Below are positions 7,491 through 16,090 of a DNA stretch of 64,000 nt, in pieces. Position 1 is the stretch's first letter, and the number at the start of each line of letters is the position of its first letter. Position numbers and translations under genes: made by a program. Location: contig DATBCD010000012.1 of NCBI GenBank assembly GCA_036270655.1, positions 11,758 through 75,757 on the forward strand, read 5' to 3'. The notes under the pieces are model-generated. The model saw only the letters and a program-made list of their open reading frames with translations. It was not told the origin of the DNA and did no database searches. This stretch comes from VBCK01 sp036270655. Its GTDB lineage: Bacteria; Pseudomonadota; Gammaproteobacteria; Burkholderiales; Burkholderiaceae_F.

Positions 7491-10223
7491 ATGAAGCAAT
7501 CCGGGACTCGATCTCGTCTGGTTCAGGCAGCGGGCAGCCTGCTCGCCGCCGCGCTTTTCATGGGCGCATCGGCGCCGCCCGCAAGCGCGCAGGCCGCCGC
7601 GGGAACAACCGGACCAGCCCAGCCCGCAACCGCCCAGGCGGCAGGTGCGCCAGCCGACGGCGCAGCGGCGCCGGGCAACGCGCAGAGTCCCGCCGCGCCT
7701 GCCCCGGCACCCGCAACCCCGGCCAGCGAGGCGGCGCCCGAAGCTCAACCGGCCGGCAAGGTGCAGGAGATCGTCGTCACCGCGACCCGGCGCGAGGCCG
7801 CGCTGAGCAAGGTCCCGGTCAGCGTCAGCGCGTTCACCCAGGAGTCGATGGATGAGAAAGGCATCAAGGACTTCACCGATGTCGCGCGTTACACGCCCGG
7901 CGTGACGATCGACGCGACCGGAACCGGCACCAATTCGATCTCGATCCGCGGCATCTCGTCCTCAGGCGGCTCCGGCACCACCGGCATCTACATCGACGAC
8001 ACGCCGATCCAGATCCACTCGCTCGGCTTCAACGCCGACGACACGCTGCCCAAGACGTTCGACCTGGAGCGGGTCGAGGTGCTGCGCGGGCCGCAAGGCA
8101 CGCTGTTCGGGGCCGGATCCGAGGGCGGCACCGTGCGCTACATCCTGACGCAGCCGAGCCTGAGCAAGTCCAGCATTTACGCGCGCTCCGAGGTCGCGTT
8201 CACGCAGGGCGGCGACCCGAGCTACGAAGCCGGCGTTGCCGGCGGGGTGCCTTTGATCGACGGCACGCTGGGTGTGCGCGCCAGCATCTGGTATCGGCGC
8301 GACGGGGGGTGGATCGACCGGATCGATCCGTTCACGCTGGCCACCGTCGACGCCAAATCCAACTGGGACGCCACGTACGTGGCCAGGCTGGCCGCCAGGT
8401 GGGCCGTGACGCCCGACGTGACGCTCACCCCGAGCCTGCTGTACCAGCATCGCAATCGTAACGACATCTCGGTGTTCTGGCCGCAGAACACCGGCGCCAA
8501 CGGACAGACCGTGACGTCGGATCCGTCCAGCCACCGATTCCTGAACGCCGACCCGAGCGCGCGGCCCGAGCCGGATCATTATTTCCTGCCGGTGCTGAAA
8601 GCCGAGGCGGAGCTGGGCGGCGTGTCGATGATTTCGAATACGTCCTACTACACGCGCGACGACCTGAGCGGCTACGAGGGGACGCTGTACAACCTGGGCT
8701 ATTACCAGACCTTGGGGACACGCGTCGTCAATGGGGTTCCGATTGCCGGCGCAAACCAGTTCGATCCCAATCTGCAGTTCGCCAATAGCAGCTACTACCC
8801 GCTGATCGACCAGTACGGTCTGCACCTGCCGCCCGGCATCCAGAACTACCGGTCGCCGGCCAGCGTCATCAACGAGCAAAGAACCTTCACCGAGGAAGTG
8901 CGGCTGCAGTCGAACGATCCGGCCGCGCCGCTGACCTGGACCACGGGCGTGTTCTACCAGTTCACCCGCCAGGTCAGCCTGGAACAGATTTACGATCCGA
9001 TGGTCGATTCGCTGTTTCAAAGTGTTTTCGTCGAATGCCCTGCGGGTGCTCCCTGTGACCCTGCAACCGGAACACCCGCGACAGCGACCGGCTCCTTCGG
9101 CCTCGGGCTGTTCAACGGCTTCTCCTACTACAACTACAACACCGGGCACGACCGCCAGGTTGCGCTGTTCGGCGAAGCCAGCTACGAGGTCATTCCGCGG
9201 GTGAAGCTGACTGCCGGTGCGCGGATCGCGAAGACCGCGTTCGACTTCACACACTTCGCGACCGGCACGCAAAATGGGACAACGACTCTGAATTCCGGCA
9301 ACAAAGAGGAAACCCCGTTCACCCCGAAGCTGGGGGTTTCGTTCCAGGCAGACCCGAACAATCTGTATTACTTCACCTATGCGAAGGGCTTCCGCACCGG
9401 CGGCGACAATGCGCCCATCCCGTCGCTGCTGTGCCCGTCGACGTTCACCACGCTCGGTTTTCCGGTCGGACCCAACAGCGGCTCGCCCGCCACCTACAAC
9501 TCGGACACCGTGAAGAGCTACGAGATCGGTGCCAAGAACAGGCTGTTCGGCTCGCTCAGACTGGCTTCGAGCGCCTACTACATCAAGTGGAGCGACATCC
9601 AGCAGAACGTCTACCTGCCGGGCTGCGGATTCCAGTTCACGACCAATGTGGGCACAGCCGCCGCCAAAGGGTTCGACCTGCAGGCCGACTGGAACGCCAC
9701 CGATTCGCTGTCCTTCGAATCGGCGATCGGGTACACGAACGCCCGCTATCTGCGGGATGCGAGCCTGGTGCCGGGCGGCGCGCCCATCGCAAGAGCGGGC
9801 GATGCAGTCGTGGGCGACTCCGGGGTCGCCTCGCCGCCCTGGACCGTGACGATCGGCGCGCTGTACGAGTTCACCGCGCTCGATCTGCCGTCGTACTTCA
9901 GGGTGGATTACCAATACGAGAGCAAGAGCCACTTTCTGACGGCGGCCGAAGATCCGGGCGTCAGCCCGACCGTATTCGATCGGTTCGCGTATACGCCGCC
10001 GGCCACCACGTTCGTGACCATGCGGGCGGGGGCCAGGTATCGAGGCTGGAACGTGTCGGCCTTCGTCGACAACGTGTTCGACACGCATCCGCTGCTGCCG
10101 CCGGGCGGGCCCAATTCGCACAGCGACGCGGACCCGACCGCGCCCGCCGGCCAGGGCGTTCTGATTCGCAACTACACGTTCCGGCCACGAACGATCGGGT
10201 TGACTGCCATTTTCCGGATGTAG
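7491..10223 (+). CDS. TonB-dependent outer-membrane receptor
   Basis: The 910-residue protein is a 22-strand outer-membrane receptor that imports a ligand with energy from TonB. It has a signal peptide (cleavage near ASAQA, about 33), a long Ala/Pro-rich linker (34-90), a TonB box (EIVVTATR, 93-100), a plug domain (about 105-230, with ISIRGISSSGGSG, YIDDTPI and VEVLRGPQGTLFG) and the barrel (DPNNLYYFTYAKGFRTGG, YNSDTVKSYEIGAKN) to the end. A strong ribosome site AGGAGGGGG at 7480-7488 fixes the start at ATG 7491 rather than at earlier in-frame codons. It is monocistronic. Its nearness to polyamine genes and to a complete Ton operon in the same region suggests a nitrogen compound as ligand, but nothing in the sequence shows which. 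Confidence 0.93.
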   Translation: MKQSGTRSRLVQAAGSLLAAALFMGASAPPASAQAAAGTTGPAQPATAQAAGAPADGAAAPGNAQSPAAPAPAPATPASEAAPEAQPAGKVQEIVVTATRREAALSKVPVSVSAFTQESMDEKGIKDFTDVARYTPGVTIDATGTGTNSISIRGISSSGGSGTTGIYIDDTPIQIHSLGFNADDTLPKTFDLERVEVLRGPQGTLFGAGSEGGTVRYILTQPSLSKSSIYARSEVAFTQGGDPSYEAGVAGGVPLIDGTLGVRASIWYRRDGGWIDRIDPFTLATVDAKSNWDATYVARLAARWAVTPDVTLTPSLLYQHRNRNDISVFWPQNTGANGQTVTSDPSSHRFLNADPSARPEPDHYFLPVLKAEAELGGVSMISNTSYYTRDDLSGYEGTLYNLGYYQTLGTRVVNGVPIAGANQFDPNLQFANSSYYPLIDQYGLHLPPGIQNYRSPASVINEQRTFTEEVRLQSNDPAAPLTWTTGVFYQFTRQVSLEQIYDPMVDSLFQSVFVECPAGAPCDPATGTPATATGSFGLGLFNGFSYYNYNTGHDRQVALFGEASYEVIPRVKLTAGARIAKTAFDFTHFATGTQNGTTTLNSGNKEETPFTPKLGVSFQADPNNLYYFTYAKGFRTGGDNAPIPSLLCPSTFTTLGFPVGPNSGSPATYNSDTVKSYEIGAKNRLFGSLRLASSAYYIKWSDIQQNVYLPGCGFQFTTNVGTAAAKGFDLQADWNATDSLSFESAIGYTNARYLRDASLVPGGAPIARAGDAVVGDSGVASPPWTVTIGALYEFTALDLPSYFRVDYQYESKSHFLTAAEDPGVSPTVFDRFAYTPPATTFVTMRAGARYRGWNVSAFVDNVFDTHPLLPPGGPNSHSDADPTAPAGQGVLIRNYTFRPRTIGLTAIFRM

Positions 10224-10228
10224 CCGGC

Positions 10229-10390
10229 GCCCTCTCCCCCGGCCCCTCTCCCGCAAGCGGGAGAGGGGAGATTTAAAGCACTCCACTCCACTCGGGCTTG
10301 GGGAGAGGGGAGATTTAAAGCACTCCGCTCCACTCGGGCTTGATTAGAAGGTCCCTTCGCCCGCTTGCGGGAGAAGGACAGGATGAGGGT
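10229..10390 (+). repeat. REP-like repeat cluster with two 40-bp tandem units
   Basis: One complete palindromic copy (about 10229-10270) runs into two 40-bp tandem units at 10261-10300 and 10303-10342 that differ by one base. Each begins with the right arm GAGAGGGGAG and continues with ATTTAAAGCACTCC. A diverged third hairpin with CCCGCTTGCGGG follows at about 10352-10388. The cluster fills the space between the receptor gene and the agmatinase gene. Confidence 0.88.
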
Positions 10391-10419
10391 GGCGGCGATT
10401 GGCGATGCTAGGATCGATC

Positions 10420-11376
10420 ATGATGCCCGCTCGCTTCACGCCGCCCTATTCATCCGACCATAGCTTCCTCGGCGCTGCGCGCGACGAGCCCGCCGGCGCT
10501 TCGGGGCGCAATGCGCGCTTTGCGATCGCGGGCGTTGCGTACGACGGCGCGGTCACGAACCGGCCCGGGGCACGGTTCGGACCGGCGGCGATCCGCGCCG
10601 CGAGCCGGATGCTGTGCGATGCGATCCATCCGCTGTACGACTGCTCGCCGCGCGATGCACTGATCGACGTCGGCGACCTGCAGTTGCCGGTCACCTCGCT
10701 TGAGCAGCACCGGACCGCGTTGCAGGCCGCCGCGCAACGCCTGCTGGCCGCCTGCCACGTATGCTGGCTCGGGGGCGACCATTCGATCACCCTTCCGATT
10801 CTGCGCGCCCATCGCGCGTGCGCCGGCCGGCCGCTGGCGATCGTGCACCTGGACGCCCATTGCGACACCTGGAGCGATCATTTCGGTGAACCGTCCGGTC
10901 ACGGCACCTGGATGCGGGAAGCAATCCAGGAGCGCCTGGTGATCCCCGAGGCGGCCGTGCAGATCGGGATCCGATCGCCGGCCGCCTCCGAAACGCGCGA
11001 GTTCGTGCAACGCAACGGCGGTCGCGTCATCAGCGCGCGCGACCTGCGCGGCCGCGACAACGCGCAACAGCTGGCCGGCGTGATCGAAGAGGTGCGCGCG
11101 CGCGTGGCCGGCCGCGATCGCCACCCGGTCTACCTCTCGCTGGACATCGACTGCCTCGACCCGGCATTCGCGCCCGGCACCGGCACGCCCGAGGTGGGCG
11201 GGCTGTCCACCGTTCAGGTGCTCACGCTGCTGGAAGGACTCGCCGACGTGAACTGGGTCGGGATGGATTGTGTCGAGGTGGCTCCCGCATACGATCACGC
11301 GGACATCACCAGCCTGGCAGCCGCAACGTTCGTCTGGACCTATCTGTGCGGGCGCCTGCGGGCGCCTAGCGTCTGA
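10420..11376 (+). CDS. speB: Agmatinase / ureohydrolase family protein
   Basis: Agmatinase hydrolyses agmatine to putrescine and urea in the cytoplasm. The 318-residue product carries the ureohydrolase metal-site motifs in order: GGDHSITLP, HLDAHCDTW and SLDIDCLDPAFAPGTGTPE. These supply the two manganese ions. GHGTWMREA between the second and third is also typical. ATG 10420 has AGGA about 8 bases upstream; earlier TTG and ATG codons in frame lack this. The 3' end overlaps the convergent MocR gene by 11 bp. Family members acting on guanidinobutyrate or other guanidino compounds cannot be told apart by eye, but the surrounding putrescine genes favour agmatine. Confidence 0.85.
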   Translation: MMPARFTPPYSSDHSFLGAARDEPAGASGRNARFAIAGVAYDGAVTNRPGARFGPAAIRAASRMLCDAIHPLYDCSPRDALIDVGDLQLPVTSLEQHRTALQAAAQRLLAACHVCWLGGDHSITLPILRAHRACAGRPLAIVHLDAHCDTWSDHFGEPSGHGTWMREAIQERLVIPEAAVQIGIRSPAASETREFVQRNGGRVISARDLRGRDNAQQLAGVIEEVRARVAGRDRHPVYLSLDIDCLDPAFAPGTGTPEVGGLSTVQVLTLLEGLADVNWVGMDCVEVAPAYDHADITSLAAATFVWTYLCGRLRAPSV

Positions 11377-12874
11377 GCGCGGCCCGCACCGCCTGCGCCA
11401 GCAGCCGCCCGTGGTGGGTGAGCTTGTCCGGTGACACGTAGCCGAACCCGACCACCAGCCCGCGCGCAGTGGCCGGCCCGATGAAATACTGCGACAGCGC
11501 GCGCACGGTCGTACCCCGCTCGGCCGCCAGCGCCTCCACGATTCGGTCGTCGAGCCCATCCGGCAGGCGGACCACCAGGTGCAATCCGGCCTCCTGCGAC
11601 GCAATCTGCGCGATCCGGCCGATCTGCGAATTCAACACCCCCACCAGCAGCTCGCGCCGTTCCGCATAAGCCTGGCGCAGGCGCCGGATGTGCGTGGCGA
11701 AGTACCCTCGCTCGATGAAATCGGCCAGCGCGGCCTGCACCGTCAGCTGGCCGGGCCGCTGCAGGTCATACAGCGCGCTGCGGAACGACTCGGCCAGCGC
11801 CGTCGGAACCACCATGTAGCCGATCTTGATGCCGGGGTACAGCACCTTGGAAAAAGTGCCGACGTATACGACGCGCTGCTCTGCATCCAGCCCCTGCAGG
11901 CTGGCCAGCGGCCGCCCGCGGTAGCGCAATTCGCTGTCATAGTCGTCCTCGATGATCCAGGCGCGTTCGCGCGCGGCGATCTGCAGCAGCGCGCGCCGCC
12001 GGGCCAGACTCATCGCGACCCCCATCGGATACTGGTTGGACGGGGTCAGATAAATGAGCCGCGGCCGGCTGCCGCGCGGCGCCAGCTCGGGATTCATGCC
12101 TTCGGCGTCGACGCCGATCGGCTCGATCTTCAGGTCACAGGCCTCGAAGATGCAGCGTGCGCCCCAGTAGCCCGGCTCTTCCATCCAGACCGTGTCGCCG
12201 ACATCGGCCAGCAGCTGCGCGCAAAGGTCCAGGGAGTGCTGTGTGCCGGCGGTCAGCACCACCTGCTCGACGTCGACCCGCACCGCGCGTGAGGTGCGCA
12301 GATAGTCCCCGATCGCCCGGCGCAGCGGCGCAAAGCCGCCCTTGGTCGCGTAGTCAAGCAGCTCGAGGTGGCCCTGGCGCAACTGGCGGCTCTGCAGGCG
12401 CTGCCACTGCTTCATCGGAAACAGCGTGAAATCGGCTTCCGCGCCGCAGATCGGCTGAATCTCGAGGCGGCGCCCGCCCTGGAAACGCGCCAGGCGAACA
12501 CCCCGCCTGGATAACGCCTCCGGGCCGGGCTGTGCCGGGTCCATTGCGGTGCGCGCCAGCTCGGATGGCCGGCGGCTGCGGCCCTTCGGGGCCGCCGCCG
12601 CATGGGCGACGAACGTGCCGCTGCCTGAGCGGGCCACGATATAACCTTCCGCCAGGAGGGCTTCGAAGGTCGACAGCACGGTGTTGCGCGACAGCTGCAG
12701 ATCGCGCGCCAGTTCACGCGTGGACGGCAGCCGCGCCCCCGGCACCAGTTGCTGCGACAGAATCGCGCGCCGCATCGCCTCGTACAGCAACCGGTACCTG
12801 GGCAGGTCCCCAATGGCCTGCGCGTCGGCGAAGGCAGCCCGCAGCAGTTCGTGGATGGGTGCGGCACGGCGCAT
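11366..12874 (-). CDS. MocR/GabR-type regulator (GntR helix-turn-helix plus aminotransferase domain)
   Basis: The 502-residue protein joins an N-terminal GntR winged helix (about 20-95, LPSTRELARDLQLSRNTVLS and EGYIVARSGSGTFVA) to a class I aminotransferase-like domain (about 150-500). The PLP-lysine region TFSKVLYPGIKIGY is intact. Regulators of this type sense an amino compound through PLP and control nearby catabolic genes; GabR of Bacillus, for example, responds to GABA. It is divergent from the puuA-spuC pair and convergent with agmatinase, so control of polyamine or GABA use is likely. Candidate binding sites lie in its upstream region (12909-12956). Confidence 0.9.
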   Translation of the reverse strand: MRRAAPIHELLRAAFADAQAIGDLPRYRLLYEAMRRAILSQQLVPGARLPSTRELARDLQLSRNTVLSTFEALLAEGYIVARSGSGTFVAHAAAAPKGRSRRPSELARTAMDPAQPGPEALSRRGVRLARFQGGRRLEIQPICGAEADFTLFPMKQWQRLQSRQLRQGHLELLDYATKGGFAPLRRAIGDYLRTSRAVRVDVEQVVLTAGTQHSLDLCAQLLADVGDTVWMEEPGYWGARCIFEACDLKIEPIGVDAEGMNPELAPRGSRPRLIYLTPSNQYPMGVAMSLARRRALLQIAARERAWIIEDDYDSELRYRGRPLASLQGLDAEQRVVYVGTFSKVLYPGIKIGYMVVPTALAESFRSALYDLQRPGQLTVQAALADFIERGYFATHIRRLRQAYAERRELLVGVLNSQIGRIAQIASQEAGLHLVVRLPDGLDDRIVEALAAERGTTVRALSQYFIGPATARGLVVGFGYVSPDKLTHHGRLLAQAVRAALRR

Positions 12875-12908
12875 GCTGGGATCCCGGGTGCAACCCTAAG
12901 ATGACACC

Positions 12909-12970
12909 CTTAGTGGCCCCATCGAAGCGCCAATAGTGGCTCTGCCCATCATACCAATTTCGGCTAAAAT
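12909..12970 (+). promoter_or_regulatory. Candidate MocR operator and promoter region of puuA1
   Basis: TAGTGGC occurs twice as a direct repeat, at 12911-12917 and 12934-12940, a 23-bp period (about two helical turns). ATACCA follows at 12951-12956, and TAAAAT, a good -10 element, lies at 12965-12970. ATACCA is the half-site reported for Bacillus GabR, and here it would sit between -35 and -10. The -35 itself is weak. The same ATACCAA occurs in the puuB-puuD intergenic region. The repeats are seen; the assignment to this regulator is inference. Confidence 0.45.
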
Positions 12971-12977
12971 CCGGCCT

Positions 12978-13258
12978 GGAATCAAGAAACCACCAGCCCG
13001 AGCCAGGCTTGCCAGATACGCCGCTCGGGCGCTGCCACCATGCCGATCGTCCAAAGGGTCAAGAGTTCGCGCCGCGCCTGCGGCCTGAAACCCCAGGCGC
13101 GCGGCGTCCGCCGAAGGCGACGCGGGCCTTAGGGTCCGGAACTTCACGTCCTGAAAATCTGACCGGGGCGGATCCATGCGGGTCCGCCCGGCGCGGCAGC
13201 GTGCCTGCGACAGGCAGCGCCGCTGCGCGAGCGTGGCGTCGACATCAAGGAAACGAAT
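12978..13258 (+). promoter_or_regulatory. Long, strongly structured 5' leader of puuA1
   Basis: The gap between mocR and puuA1 (12875-13258, 384 bp) has no credible gene. If transcription starts near 12978, a leader of about 280 nt precedes puuA1. It contains several stable stems: CGCCGCGCCTG with a CAGGCGCG-rich partner (about 13070-13110), GGGCGGA with TCCGCCC (about 13165-13190), and GCCTG with CAGGC (about 13202-13216). I cannot match it to a known riboswitch. AAGGA at about 13248-13252 serves the puuA1 start. Confidence 0.35.
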
Positions 13259-14638
13259 ATGAGCTCAATGGTGGTACGAAGCAGCCTTACCGAGAAGGAC
13301 CTGGATCGCTGGTTCGACGAGAACCGGATCACCGAGATGGAGTGCCTGGTGCCGGACCTGGCCGGGGTCGCGCGCGGCAAGATCCTGCCGCGCGAGAAGT
13401 TCACGGAAGACCGCGGGATGCGGCTGCCGGAGGACGTGCTGGCGATGACCGTCAACGGCGACAAGCCGGGCGACGATGCGGCCTACCGCGCCGTGATCGC
13501 GGCCACCGACCACGACCTGGTGTTGCGTCCCGATCCGAGCACCGTATGCCTGGTCCCGTGGGCGGCCGATTCGACCGCGCAGATCATTCACGACGCGTTC
13601 CGCTCCAATGGGGAACCGGCCGACTTCGTTCCGCGCACGGTGCTGCGGCGCGTGCTGAGCCTTTTCCGCGACAGGGGGTGGGAGCCGGTGGTGGCACCCG
13701 AGCTGGAGTTCTACCTGGTTGCCAAGAACGCCGATCCGAACATGCCGCTGGCGCCGCCGATCGGCCGCAGCGGCCGCGCTGAAACGGTCCGGCGCGCGTA
13801 CAGCATCGACGCGGTCAACGAATTCGATCCGCTGTTCGAGGAGATCTACGACTACTGCAAGGCGATGGAGCTGGACGTGGACACGCTGATCCACGAGGTC
13901 GGCGCCGGCCAGATGGAGATCAACTTCCTGCATGGCGACCCGCTGGAGCTGGCCGACCAGACGTTCTACTTCAAGCGCACGCTGCGCGAAACCGCGCTGC
14001 GCCACCAGATGTACGCCACCTTCATGGCCAAGCCGATGCAGGGCGAGCCCGGCAGCGCGATGCACATCCATCAGAGCCTGCTGGATGCCAGGACGGGCCG
14101 CAACATCTTCAGCAACCCGGACGGCTCCGCCTCGGCCATTTTCAACCACTATCTTGCCGGCCTGCAGAAGTACATGCCCGCCGCGATGGCTCTGGTCGCG
14201 CCCTACGTGAACTCGTACCGGCGCATCGTGCGGCACGGGGCCGCCCCGATCAACATCCAGTGGGGTCACGACAACCGCACCGTCGGCTTCCGGATTCCGG
14301 GGTCGACCCCTGAGAACCGGCGCGTGGAAAACCGGGTCATCGGCGCCGATGCCAATCCATACCTGGCGATTGCGGCCACCCTTGCATGCGGCTGGCTCGG
14401 AATCAGCGAGAGGCTCGAACCGACCCCTGAAACCGGCGGCAGCGCCTATTCGCTCGATTACGAGCTGCCGCGCAGCCTGTCCGAGGCCCTGGCCGAATTG
14501 CGCGCCTGCACTGCCTTTCACAAGGCGCTGGGAAAGTCGTTCGTCGACGTGTACCTGGCGGTCAAGGAACTGGAATACGCCGAGTTCATGAAGGTGATCA
14601 GCCCGTGGGAACGCGAGCACCTTTTGCTGCACGTCTGA
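13259..14638 (+). CDS. puuA: Gamma-glutamylputrescine synthetase (glutamine synthetase family), copy 1
   Basis: PuuA joins glutamate to putrescine using ATP, the first step of the gamma-glutamyl route. The 459-residue product has the glutamine synthetase fold: an N-terminal beta-grasp domain (ECLVPDLAGVARGKILPR), then the catalytic core with the metal-binding PELEFYL, GAGQMEINFLHGDPLELAD, SAMHIHQSLLD, and the nucleotide/substrate region APINIQWGHDNRTVG followed by NRVIGADANPYLA. The regulatory adenylylation loop of true GlnA is not evident. AAGGA precedes ATG 13259. spuC follows after 13 bp in the same operon. A close paralogue lies at 22931. Substrate preference among polyamines is inferred from context. 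Confidence 0.87.
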   Translation: MSSMVVRSSLTEKDLDRWFDENRITEMECLVPDLAGVARGKILPREKFTEDRGMRLPEDVLAMTVNGDKPGDDAAYRAVIAATDHDLVLRPDPSTVCLVPWAADSTAQIIHDAFRSNGEPADFVPRTVLRRVLSLFRDRGWEPVVAPELEFYLVAKNADPNMPLAPPIGRSGRAETVRRAYSIDAVNEFDPLFEEIYDYCKAMELDVDTLIHEVGAGQMEINFLHGDPLELADQTFYFKRTLRETALRHQMYATFMAKPMQGEPGSAMHIHQSLLDARTGRNIFSNPDGSASAIFNHYLAGLQKYMPAAMALVAPYVNSYRRIVRHGAAPINIQWGHDNRTVGFRIPGSTPENRRVENRVIGADANPYLAIAATLACGWLGISERLEPTPETGGSAYSLDYELPRSLSEALAELRACTAFHKALGKSFVDVYLAVKELEYAEFMKVISPWEREHLLLHV

Positions 14639-14651
14639 CCGGAGATCGAAC

Positions 14652-16073
14652 ATGCACGCCAACCCCGACTGGGATTCGGTTTCCGGCGCGACTGCCGCGC
14701 CCCGCTACGACACGCGCGCGCTGCAGGCAGCCGACAGCGCCCACTATCTGCACCCGGCCACCGACCACAAGGCGCTGGCTGAAATCGGCGCCCGCATCGT
14801 CGTGCGCGGTGACGGCATCTATGTCTGGGACTCCGAGGGCAACCGGATCCTGGATGCGATGTCCGGCCTGTGGTGCGTCAACGTGGGCTACGGTCGCCGT
14901 GAGCTGGCCGATGCGGCCTACCGGCAGCTGGTCACGCTGCCGTTTTACAACAGCTTCTTCAACACCTCCAACGTGCCGGCGATCACGCTGGCAGCCACGC
15001 TGGCCCGGATATCGCCGCCGGGTTTCAACCATGTGTTCTTCGCGGGGTCCGGCTCCGAGGGCAACGACACGATCGTGCGGATGGTGCGCCGCTACTGGGA
15101 CCTGCAGGGCCAGCCCCAGCGCAAGGTGATCATCAGCCGCCGCAACGCCTACCACGGCAGCACGATGGCCGGCGCTTCGCTCGGCGGCATGGACGCAATG
15201 CATGCGCAAGGCGACCTGCCGATTCCCAACATCACGCACATCGAACAGCCCTACCACTTTGAAAACGGCGGCCACCTGCCGGCCGACGAGTACGGGCTGA
15301 TGGCGGCACGCCGTCTGGAGGAGAAGATCCTGGAGCTGGGCGCCGGTCGCGTGGCGGCGTTCATCGGCGAGCCGGTGCAGGGCGCCGGCGGCGTGATCAT
15401 CCCGCCGGCCACTTACTGGCCCGAGATTCAGCGCATCTGTGACCGCCATGGGATCCTGCTGGTGTCCGACGAGGTGATCTGCGGCTTCGGCCGCCTGGGC
15501 CACTGGTTCGGATGCCAGCAGATGGGGACACGGCCGGACCTGATCACGTTCGCCAAGGGGGTGACCTCGGGCTATATCCCGCTCGGGGGCGTGCTGGTGG
15601 GCGATCGCGTGGCCAAGGCGCTGATCGACAGCGGCGAGGAGTTCTCGCACGGCTTCACGTACAGCGGTCACCCGGTGGCCTGCGCGGTCGGTATCGAGAA
15701 CATCGCCATTATCGAGCGGGAAAGGCTGGTCGAGCGGGTGCGCGACGACGTCGGGCCGTATCTGAAGCAGCATTTCGAAGCGCTGCAGGACCACCCCTTG
15801 GTCGGACAGGCCCAGGCCTGCGGGCTGATGGCTGCCCTGGTGCTGGTGAAGAGCAAGCGACCGGTTGAGCGCTTCGCCGAGGATCTGAAAGTCGGCATGG
15901 TGTGCCGCGGGCACATGTTCGGCAACGGCATCGTGATGCGGGCGGTGGGCGACCGGATGATCATCGCTCCGCCGCTGGTGATCACGCGGGCGCAGGTCGA
16001 CGAAATGATCGCGTTGATCCGCCGCTGCCTGGATCTGACGTTAGGCGATGTGAAGTCGCGCGGCTGGATGTGA
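14652..16073 (+). CDS. spuC: Class III aminotransferase, putrescine/polyamine:pyruvate type
   Basis: The 473-residue PLP enzyme is of the omega-amino acid or putrescine:pyruvate type. It shows GLWCVNVGYGRRELADAA near the N-terminus, the phosphate-binding GSGSEGNDTIVRMVRRYW, the cofactor aspartate in LVSDEVICGFGRLG and the Schiff-base lysine in TFAKGVTSGYIPLGG. In Pseudomonas, SpuC converts putrescine to 4-aminobutyraldehyde with pyruvate, forming alanine. GGAGATCGAAC just upstream of ATG 14652 is a usable ribosome site. It is coupled to puuA1 and so probably offers a second route for putrescine. Beta-alanine:pyruvate aminotransferase is an alternative. Confidence 0.83.
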   Translation: MHANPDWDSVSGATAAPRYDTRALQAADSAHYLHPATDHKALAEIGARIVVRGDGIYVWDSEGNRILDAMSGLWCVNVGYGRRELADAAYRQLVTLPFYNSFFNTSNVPAITLAATLARISPPGFNHVFFAGSGSEGNDTIVRMVRRYWDLQGQPQRKVIISRRNAYHGSTMAGASLGGMDAMHAQGDLPIPNITHIEQPYHFENGGHLPADEYGLMAARRLEEKILELGAGRVAAFIGEPVQGAGGVIIPPATYWPEIQRICDRHGILLVSDEVICGFGRLGHWFGCQQMGTRPDLITFAKGVTSGYIPLGGVLVGDRVAKALIDSGEEFSHGFTYSGHPVACAVGIENIAIIERERLVERVRDDVGPYLKQHFEALQDHPLVGQAQACGLMAALVLVKSKRPVERFAEDLKVGMVCRGHMFGNGIVMRAVGDRMIIAPPLVITRAQVDEMIALIRRCLDLTLGDVKSRGWM

Positions 16074-16090
16074 GGGGATAAACAGGAAGG

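Noticed and set aside
7962..10286. Long minus-strand frame opposite the TonB receptor
   Set aside because: Composition and lack of motifs mark it as a shadow; the receptor frame has signal, TonB box, plug and barrel.
13100..13190. Guanidine-I (ykkC) riboswitch suggested by TTAGGGTCCGG in the puuA1 leader
   Set aside because: Only a loose likeness to one conserved segment; the second conserved block and the expected stem layout are not recognisable.
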